A stretch of DNA of 64,000 nt from Treponema sp. OMZ 787 (GTDB lineage: Bacteria; Spirochaetota; Spirochaetia; Treponematales; Treponemataceae): the NCBI RefSeq assembly GCF_024181225.1, contig NZ_CP051198.1, forward strand, positions 868,001 to 932,000, written 5' to 3'. Below are positions 58,607-64,000 of this stretch, piece after piece. The notes below the pieces were generated by a model. The model searched no databases, was not told the DNA's origin, and saw only the letters and a program-made list of their open reading frames with translations. Position 1 is the stretch's first letter. The number at the start of each line of letters is the position of its first letter. The translations under genes were made by a program, and so were the position numbers.

Positions 58607-59997
58607 TGTTTACAAATTTAAGACATAAGTATTTCGGCCCCTTTTCTTTTTATAAAGCGGCAGTAAAATTAGCTGTACCTGTAATGGTACAGCTTTTTAT
58701 TCAATCTCTGGTTTCTCTTATAGATAATTTTATGGTGGCAGACCTTGGCGACCTAAAGATGAGCGGGGTAAATGTTGCCAATCAAATTATCTTCGTATAT
58801 ATAACCGGCCTCAATATTCTTTGCAGTGCAGGCGGAATGTTTATGTCGCAGTACAACGGCACAAAGGATGAAGAAGGAATGCAGCAAGCCTACCGCTTTA
58901 AGCAGATATCGGGCCTTATCTTCGCTCTTGCTCTTCTTGCCGTATGTCTTACAGTTCCCGACCTTGTGTTAGGTCTTTTGGTAAGCGGCAATGCTGCAAA
59001 AAAAGAAATAGTCGAACAGGCCGTAATTTACAGCGATGTCATCCTCTTATCCTTTATTCCTACAGCCTTTTCGATAGGAATAGCATCTTCTTTCCGCGAG
59101 ACGGGGAATGTAAAGGTGCCCATGTATATATCCCTTGTTTCGACCCTTATAAACACCCTCGGAAACTATATGCTCATATACGGAAATCTTGGAGCACCCA
59201 GGCTTGAGGTTGCAGGTGCTGCCTATGCGACGGTTATCGCCCGCTCGGCCGAACTTATAATCTTTGTGCTTTATGCCAAAAAAATTAAGCCTCTTTTCTA
59301 TGTAAAGATAAAGGAGATGCTTAAAATAAAGCTTCATCTTTTCCATGAGATTTTTAAAAAGTCGGCCCTCATCTTTTTTGCCGATATGTCTTGGGTTATG
59401 AGCGAGATAGTAGCCACTGCCGTTTATAACAGCCGAGGAGGCCCTGAGGTTGTAGCCGGTATGTCTGCGGGCTGGACGATCGCCAACCTCTTCTTTTTGA
59501 TTTTTCCCGCTATAGGCACTTCGGTGGGCGTTATAATAGGCGGTACCCTCGGACGGAATAATTTGGAAGAGGCAAGAGAGCAGGCGCGCTGGATTAAAAG
59601 CGGAGCTATCGCAATCGGGCTTGTAACAGCCGTTTTGGAGCTTTTTTCGATTATGCTGGTTCCGATTGTGTTTAGAAGTTTAAGCCCTGCATCCCATGAG
59701 GTTACAAGACTTCTTATAATCTTTATCGCTCTTTATATGCCTGTGTGGACTCTTCAAAACACCCAATATGCAATAGCCCGATCCGGAGGGGATGCCGTCA
59801 TGGGCGTCTGGGTAGATACTACGGTAAATTTATTTTTATTTATGCCCTGTATGCTTTTATTGTATTATCTTACGGATTGGTCTTCGCCCGTGATGTATGC
59901 AATTGCAAAAATCACCAGCATAATGAAGGCCGTCTTTGCCGAAACCCAGCTGAAAAAAGAACGCTGGGTGAAAAATTTGACTCGGATAGAAAAATAA
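58606..59997 (+). CDS. MATE family efflux transporter
   Basis: A 463-residue polytopic membrane protein with about 12 helices. N-terminal VPVMVQLFIQSLVSLIDNFMVADLGDLKMSGVNVANQI is the typical MATE/MatE opening, and the two halves resemble each other. It would export drugs or cationic metabolites by ion antiport; the substrate is unknown. The start is GTG sharing a base with the arcC stop (TAGTG), so translation is coupled. A terminator follows at 60026-60066. Confidence 0.88.
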   Translation: MFTNLRHKYFGPFSFYKAAVKLAVPVMVQLFIQSLVSLIDNFMVADLGDLKMSGVNVANQIIFVYITGLNILCSAGGMFMSQYNGTKDEEGMQQAYRFKQISGLIFALALLAVCLTVPDLVLGLLVSGNAAKKEIVEQAVIYSDVILLSFIPTAFSIGIASSFRETGNVKVPMYISLVSTLINTLGNYMLIYGNLGAPRLEVAGAAYATVIARSAELIIFVLYAKKIKPLFYVKIKEMLKIKLHLFHEIFKKSALIFFADMSWVMSEIVATAVYNSRGGPEVVAGMSAGWTIANLFFLIFPAIGTSVGVIIGGTLGRNNLEEAREQARWIKSGAIAIGLVTAVLELFSIMLVPIVFRSLSPASHEVTRLLIIFIALYMPVWTLQNTQYAIARSGGDAVMGVWVDTTVNLFLFMPCMLLLYYLTDWSSPVMYAIAKITSIMKAVFAETQLKKERWVKNLTRIEK

Positions 59998-60025
59998 GGT
60001 TTGACAAAAAACTATTTGACATAAA

Positions 60026-60066
60026 AAAAAGAGCTTGGGTTTAAGATAAAACCGCAAGCTCTTTTT
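60026..60066. terminator. Bidirectional terminator between the MATE gene and rpsU
   Basis: Stem aaaaagagcttg/caagctcttttt (60026-60037 and 60055-60066), flanked by A- and T-runs so it can work for both converging genes. Confidence 0.85.
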
Positions 60067-60069
60067 GCA

Positions 60070-60279
60070 TTAATAGCTCTTTGAATCGCGTGAGCGTCTT
60101 GTTTTTTTCATAAGTTTTCGGCGGAGGGCCTTATTCTTTCTGTTTAAAACAGTGGAAGGTTTTTCGTAGAATTCCTTCTTTTTCCATTCTCGGATAATAC
60201 CTTCTTTTTCGACTTGACGCTTAAATCTTTTGAGAGCTTTTTCAAGATGCTCTGAATCGTCAATTGTTACATATGCCAT
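60070..60279 (-). CDS. rpsU: 30S ribosomal protein S21
   Basis: A 69-residue basic ribosomal protein: [20 protein letters not shown], then [18 protein letters not shown] and an Arg/Lys-rich tail. S21 helps initiation by stabilising Shine-Dalgarno pairing. A GTG four codons upstream also follows the purine tract, but the ATG at 60279 has a GGTGA Shine-Dalgarno at 8 nt and matches family starts. Single-gene transcript with a strong promoter. Confidence 0.95.
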
Positions 60280-60318
60280 TTCTCTTTTCACCCCCTCCGG
60301 CTTTAGGATTAAAGGCTG

Positions 60319-60347
60319 ATTATATAGAAATTATAAAAAGATGTCAA
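60319..60347 (-). promoter_or_regulatory. Consensus promoter of rpsU
   Basis: On the minus strand, perfect TTGACA (60347-60342), a 17-nt spacer and perfect TATAAT (60324-60319). A 9-10 nt gap separates it from the left target duplication of IS copy 1. Confidence 0.85.
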
Positions 60348-60365
60348 TAGTATTATCAGGGCAAA

Positions 60366-61528
60366 CACGGCTTACGCATGAAAAAAAAATAGCCGATATT
60401 TAAAGTATGAAAACATTAAAAGAATATTTTAACGAACTTAATGATAATCGTCAGTCGGGCAAAGTAAAGCATCTAATCAGCGAAATATTGGTAATAGCAC
60501 TGTGTGCTGTTTGTAGCGGAGTTCAAACTGTATTTGAAATAGGGGAATTTGCCGAAGTAAAAAAGGATTGGCTAAAAAATGAGGTAGGACTCTTGTTAGA
60601 AAATGGCGTTCCTTCGCACGACACCATAGGAAGAGTCCTTGCGATGATTAATCCAAAACAATTTCAAAGCCTTTTTATCTCGTGGATTGAACAATCCCTT
60701 AATATTCCAGCAGGTTCATACATTCACATTGATGGAAAAACATTACGTGGAAGTGCAAGTGAACAAAGTAGAGGTATTCATTTGGTAAGTGCATTCGCTC
60801 ACGAAGCGGGAGTTGTACTAGGACAAATAAAATGTGCTGAAAAATCGAATGAAATCACAGCAATTCCTGAACTCCTTAACCTTTTAAAACTAAAAAGCTC
60901 GATAATTACTATAGATGCCATGGGTTGTCAAAAAGAAATAGCAAAAGAAATCACAAAGAAAAAATGTGATTATGTATTGGCTCTAAAAGAAAATCAACCG
61001 GCAGCGTATAATGATGTAAAAGATTATTTTTCTATAGAAGATAAAGACTTTCAAAACACACTTTTAAGATTTGAAACCTTGGATATAGGGCATGGCAGAG
61101 AAGAAAAAAGAGAATACTTTCTTTCAACTAATATAAACTGGTTTGCAGATAAGAATAAATGGGCAAATTTAAAGAGTTTTGGAATGGTCAAAAGCACTGT
61201 AAGGTGCAAAGGTAAACAATACAGTGAAAAGCGTTACTTTATTAGCAGTATAGAGGATATAAATGAGTTTGTAACAGCTGTAAGAACACATTGGACAATA
61301 GAAAACACCTTACACTGGTCGCTGGATGTAATATTTAGAGACGATGAATGTCAAATTCGAGAAAAAAATACTGCTGAAAACATAGCAATTTTAAGGAGGA
61401 TTTGCTTTAATCGAATGAAAATGTATCAAAACGGTAAAACTCTGAAAAGGAAGAAAATGCTTTGTACATTTGATGATTCATTTAGGTTCAACGTTTTATT
61501 TAGCTGAGGAATTCATGCGTAAGCCGTG
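60366..61528 (+). mobile_element. ISAs1-type insertion sequence, copy 1
   Basis: 1163 bp bounded by perfect 17-bp inverted repeats CACGGCTTACGCATGAA (60366-60382) and its complement (61512-61528). It is flanked by a 9-bp direct repeat cagggcaaa (60357-60365 and 61529-61537; the next base, c, also matches), the target duplication. It carries one transposase gene. Compared with copy 2 it has one extra A in the run after the left repeat. Confidence 0.95.
60407..61507 (+). CDS. ISAs1-family transposase (copy 1)
   Basis: A 366-residue DDE transposase. Catalytic residues are visible in IHIDGKTLRGS (first Asp), IITIDAMGCQ (second Asp) and HWTIENTLHWSLDVIFRDDE (Glu region). The N-terminal KVKHLISEILVIALCAVCSG is the usual H-repeat/DDE_Tnp_1-associated domain. 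Complete and intact; no Shine-Dalgarno is evident, which fits low transposase expression. It differs from copy 2 at two residues (V to I in SGVQT-FEIG, S to N in KQFQ-LF). Confidence 0.95.
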   Translation: MKTLKEYFNELNDNRQSGKVKHLISEILVIALCAVCSGVQTVFEIGEFAEVKKDWLKNEVGLLLENGVPSHDTIGRVLAMINPKQFQSLFISWIEQSLNIPAGSYIHIDGKTLRGSASEQSRGIHLVSAFAHEAGVVLGQIKCAEKSNEITAIPELLNLLKLKSSIITIDAMGCQKEIAKEITKKKCDYVLALKENQPAAYNDVKDYFSIEDKDFQNTLLRFETLDIGHGREEKREYFLSTNINWFADKNKWANLKSFGMVKSTVRCKGKQYSEKRYFISSIEDINEFVTAVRTHWTIENTLHWSLDVIFRDDECQIREKNTAENIAILRRICFNRMKMYQNGKTLKRKKMLCTFDDSFRFNVLFS

Positions 61529-61529
61529 C

Positions 61530-61667
61530 AGGGCAAACGCATCATAGTTTTATCTTCGCAAAAAACATAGGCTGTTCAACCCGCCTTTCGCCGCTATGCG
61601 GCTGCAAGAGGGGTATTCACAGCCTATTTTTTTGCTATTTTATTTACCCTCATGATGCGTTTGCCCT
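61530..61667. repeat. 138-bp palindromic element next to IS copy 1
   Basis: Outer perfect 16-bp arms agggcaaacgcatcat (61530-61545) and complement (61652-61667). An inner pair gcaaaaaacataggctgt (61558-61575) and acagcctatttttttgc (61619-61635) has one bulge, and gccgctatgcggc forms a small central hairpin. A T-run follows. IS copy 1 inserted into its left end, duplicating cagggcaaa. It may be a MITE-like element, a terminator or a structured RNA. Confidence 0.75.
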
Positions 61668-61680
61668 TTTTTGAAAAATA

Positions 61681-61751
61681 TGCGAAATTTTGTTCAAAAT
61701 TTCGCAAAGTAAAGAAGGCAACCGCTTCAGAAACATTACGGAGCGGTTGCC
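61681..61751 (+). repeat. Two further hairpins upstream of the EamA gene
   Basis: tgcgaaatttt/aaaatttcgca (61681-61691, 61696-61706, 4-nt loop) and ggcaaccgct/agcggttgcc (61717-61726, 61742-61751, 15-nt loop). They lie before the promoter at 61787-61815. The stretch 61529-61920 holds no other gene. Confidence 0.7.
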
Positions 61752-61786
61752 CTGATAGGATTATCTTTTGCCGGTTTTCCATCGGC

Positions 61787-61815
61787 TTGTCTTTTTTTTT
61801 GTTTTCGTATATAAT
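61787..61815 (+). promoter_or_regulatory. Promoter of the EamA-family gene
   Basis: TTGTCT (61787-61792), a 17-nt spacer and TATAAT (61810-61815). A second TATAAT at 61828-61833 lacks a matching -35. This leaves a leader of about 100 nt. Confidence 0.55.
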
Positions 61816-61920
61816 GAAAGTCTAGCATATAATACACCTTTTCAAAAAGGAAAGCTCGTTCCGGAACTTTTTGAGGCATTTTGCATTTGCCGTTTTACTG
61901 ACGATGCAAAGGAATTTATT

Positions 61921-62862
61921 TTGACTAATACCAAGATTAATGTTTTATCGCGTTTAGCCCTTTTGATTGTTGCAATAGTATGGGGAAGCTCCCTTGTTGT
62001 TGTAAGCGAAACTACCGATTTTTTTAAGCCCAATTTTTTGTTGGGTTTAAGGTTTTCTATTGCCTGCTTTTTGCTTTGTCTTGTTTTTTACAAAAAATTA
62101 AAACTTATCGACAGTGACTATCTTATAAAAGGAGGAATTGTCGGTTTCTTCCTTTTTATAGCTTATTCAAGCCAAACATTCGGAGTTACAACCGCAGGCG
62201 GTCTTCCGGGTAGAAGTGCCTTTCTTTCTGCTTCATACTGCGTAATCGTTCCGTTTTTGGGCTGGATTGTAAACAAGGTCAGGCCGGACAGGTACAATGC
62301 TTCTGCAGCTGTTTTGTGTATCTTGGGAATAGCTTTTGTTTCTTTTAAGGACTTGGTTCTTTCTTCTTCTGTAGGAATTACCCTCGGCGACTTTTATGCT
62401 CTTTTAAGCGGTCTTCTTTTTGCAAGTCACATTGTCAGTATTACACGCTTGAGTAAAAATAAGGATCCGATTTTGATGACCATTATACAATTCGGAGCGG
62501 CAGCAATCCTTTCATGGCTTGTTACCATTCTTTTTGAAGATAACAGCTCTATAGTGTGGTCTTATTCGTCGATAGGCTCGGTGCTCTATCTTTCAGCCAT
62601 TTGTACAGGGCTTGCCCTTCTTTTGCAAAACATAGGACAGAAGCATACGGATGCTTCAAGTGCCGCCATTATTTTAGGGCTTGAATCCATCTTCGGCATA
62701 ATTTTTTCGGTTATATTTAAGGGAGAGAGTCTGGATATTTATTCCGTTTTAGGATTTATTTTGATATTTATAGCAATAATAATTTCGGAAACAAAGCTTT
62801 CATTTTTAAAAAAGGCTAAAATTGAAGTAGAGATTGCACGGCTTACGCATGAAAAAAAATAG
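61921..62862 (+). CDS. EamA/DMT-family transporter, C-terminus altered by IS insertion
   Basis: About 313 residues with ten hydrophobic helices in two EamA repeats (LSRLALLIVAIVWGSSLVVV, GGLPGRSAFLSASYCVIVPFLGW; second repeat GITLGDFYALLSGLLFA, TDASSAAIILGLESIFG). A metabolite or drug exporter of unknown substrate. The frame is open to 61768, but the upstream part is not family-like. TTG at 61921 has aaagga 8 nt ahead and starts right before helix 1. The last codons (ARLTHEKK and the stop) come from the inverted repeat of IS copy 2, so the native C-terminus is lost after KIEVEI. Confidence 0.8.
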   Translation: MTNTKINVLSRLALLIVAIVWGSSLVVVSETTDFFKPNFLLGLRFSIACFLLCLVFYKKLKLIDSDYLIKGGIVGFFLFIAYSSQTFGVTTAGGLPGRSAFLSASYCVIVPFLGWIVNKVRPDRYNASAAVLCILGIAFVSFKDLVLSSSVGITLGDFYALLSGLLFASHIVSITRLSKNKDPILMTIIQFGAAAILSWLVTILFEDNSSIVWSYSSIGSVLYLSAICTGLALLLQNIGQKHTDASSAAIILGLESIFGIIFSVIFKGESLDIYSVLGFILIFIAIIISETKLSFLKKAKIEVEIARLTHEKK

Positions 62863-63998
62863 CCGATATTTAAAGTATGAAAACATTAAAAGAATATTTT
62901 AACGAACTTAATGATAATCGTCAGTCTGGCAAAGTAAAGCATCTAATCAGCGAAATATTGGTAATAGCACTGTGTGCTGTTTGTAGCGGAGTTCAAACTA
63001 TATTTGAAATAGGGGAATTTGCCGAAGTAAAAAAGGATTGGCTAAAAAATGAGGTAGGACTATTGTTAGAAAATGGAGTTCCTTCGCACGACACCATAGG
63101 AAGAGTCCTTGCGATGATTAATCCCAAACAATTTCAAAACCTTTTTATCTCGTGGATTGAACAATCCCTTAATATTCCAGCAGGTTCATACATTCACATT
63201 GATGGAAAAACATTACGTGGAAGTGCAAGTGAACAAAGTAGAGGTATTCATTTGGTAAGTGCATTTGCTCACGAAGCGGGAGTTGTACTAGGACAAATAA
63301 AATGTGCTGAAAAATCGAATGAAATCACAGCAATTCCTGAACTCCTTAACCTTTTAAAACTAAAAAGCTCGATAATTACTATAGATGCCATGGGTTGTCA
63401 AAAAGAAATAGCAAAAGAAATCACAAAGAAAAAATGTGATTATGTATTGGCTCTAAAAGAAAATCAGCCGGCAGCGTATAATGATGTAAAAGATTATTTT
63501 TCTATAGAAGATAAAGACTTTCAAAACACACTTTTAAGATTTGAAACCTTGGATATAGGGCATGGCAGAGAAGAAAAAAGAGAATACTTTCTTTCAACTA
63601 ATATAAACTGGTTTGCAGATAAGAATAAATGGGCAAATTTAAAGAGTTTTGGAATGGTCAAAAGCACTGTAAGGTGCAAAGGCAAACAATACAGTGAAAA
63701 GCGTTACTTTATTAGCAGTATAGAGGATATAAATGAGTTTGTAACAGCTGTAAGAACACATTGGACAATAGAAAACACCTTACACTGGTCGCTGGATGTA
63801 ATATTTAGAGACGATGAATGTCAAATCAGGGAAAAAAATACTGCTGAAAACATAGCAATTTTAAGGAGGATTTGCTTTAATCGAATGAAAATGTATCAAA
63901 ACGGTAAAACTCTGAAAAGGAAGAAAATGCTTTGTACTTTTGATGACTCCTTTAGGTTTAATGTTTTATTTAGCTAAGGAATTCATGCGTAAGCCGTG
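62837..63998 (+). mobile_element. ISAs1-type insertion sequence, copy 2
   Basis: 1162 bp bounded by the same 17-bp inverted repeats (62837-62853 and 63982-63998). The nine bases upstream are tagagattg, and the only two bases after the element are ta, consistent with the start of a target duplication that runs off the window. It lies in the same orientation as copy 1 and interrupts the end of the EamA gene. Confidence 0.95.
62877..63977 (+). CDS. ISAs1-family transposase (copy 2)
   Basis: A 366-residue DDE transposase, intact, with the same catalytic segments as copy 1 and only two amino-acid differences. Several synonymous changes show the copies are not from an immediately recent duplication. 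It ends in TAA where copy 1 ends in TGA. Confidence 0.95.
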   Translation: MKTLKEYFNELNDNRQSGKVKHLISEILVIALCAVCSGVQTIFEIGEFAEVKKDWLKNEVGLLLENGVPSHDTIGRVLAMINPKQFQNLFISWIEQSLNIPAGSYIHIDGKTLRGSASEQSRGIHLVSAFAHEAGVVLGQIKCAEKSNEITAIPELLNLLKLKSSIITIDAMGCQKEIAKEITKKKCDYVLALKENQPAAYNDVKDYFSIEDKDFQNTLLRFETLDIGHGREEKREYFLSTNINWFADKNKWANLKSFGMVKSTVRCKGKQYSEKRYFISSIEDINEFVTAVRTHWTIENTLHWSLDVIFRDDECQIREKNTAENIAILRRICFNRMKMYQNGKTLKRKKMLCTFDDSFRFNVLFS

Positions 63999-64000
63999 TA

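Noticed and set aside
61530-61920. Riboswitch upstream of the EamA gene
   Set aside because: The hairpins lie before the predicted promoter, so they would not be in the eamA leader, and no known aptamer core was recognised.
1-64000. CRISPR array, rRNA operon, prophage or replication origin
   Set aside because: No regularly spaced repeats with spacers, no rRNA sequence, no phage structural genes and no dnaA-box cluster were seen.

Overview
The window looks like a spirochete chromosome, most likely Treponema denticola or a close oral treponeme. The base composition is AT-rich. It carries a cytosolic chemoreceptor co-transcribed with a di-iron oxygen-sensor-like protein, selenocysteine synthesis (selA), and several members of two protein families that are expanded in this genus: AAA-ATPase-like/PD-(D/E)XK proteins and Rpn-type PD-(D/E)XK 'transposases'. 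The species call is an inference from gene content; no rRNA is present to confirm it.

Layout. 1-4767 (minus): the start of an NYN-domain gene behind pyruvate kinase, then an MFS transporter-hydrolase-nth operon. 4817-6399 (minus): a VapBC-like toxin-antitoxin pair and a spore-photoproduct-lyase-like radical SAM protein. 6406-12042 (minus): AAA/PD-(D/E)XK paralogue 1, then the RNA-repair pair pnkp-hen1. 12188-16415 (plus): a TPM-domain membrane protein, tRNA-Lys(UUU), a SurA/PpiD-like chaperone and a DUF115 protein. 16443-20079 (minus): two overlapping ABC exporter half-transporters. 20205-23246 (plus): AAA paralogue 2 and radA. 23265-24530: orphan hicB with a hicA remnant, divergent from a phosphoesterase. 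24565-30479 (minus): a six-gene operon (divergent polysaccharide deacetylase, tsaD, a hypothetical gene, PflA-like radical SAM, aldehyde dehydrogenase, rsmG). 30569-34843 (minus): an Rpn-type nuclease with an in-frame 12-bp repeat, and a response regulator plus hybrid kinase pair. 34919-41755 (plus): a DJ-1 protein and methyltransferase, then the tight operon odp-mcp-SPFH-udg-priA. 41862-45625 (plus): AAA paralogue 3, prfA, prmC. 45734-47884 (minus): a chemoreceptor cut short by an in-frame stop. 48203-50607 (plus): htpG and an Hpt protein. 50656-57443 (minus): a second Rpn protein, then uvrC, AAA paralogue 4 and selA (transcribed selA, AAA 4, uvrC), then a wrecked third Rpn gene. 57677-59997 (plus): carbamate kinase and a MATE transporter. 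60070-60279 (minus): rpsU. 60366-63998: two near-identical ISAs1-type insertion sequences flanking an EamA-family transporter gene.

Three themes stand out. (1) Several genes have a sigma70-type promoter whose -10 box ends only 6-8 nt before the start codon, with no Shine-Dalgarno sequence. This predicts leaderless or nearly leaderless mRNAs. Three of the four AAA paralogues show it with almost identical geometry, as do selA, the deacetylase/tsaD operon head and the response regulator. The fourth AAA paralogue lies inside the selA transcript and does have a Shine-Dalgarno. (2) The AAA and Rpn families look mosaic or eroded, suggesting recombination among copies. (3) Small palindromes and dispersed repeats have entered genes and leaders (prmC insertion, htpG leader, rpn pseudogene, region after uvrC, eamA leader), and the IS copies have hit both a palindromic element and the end of the eamA gene.
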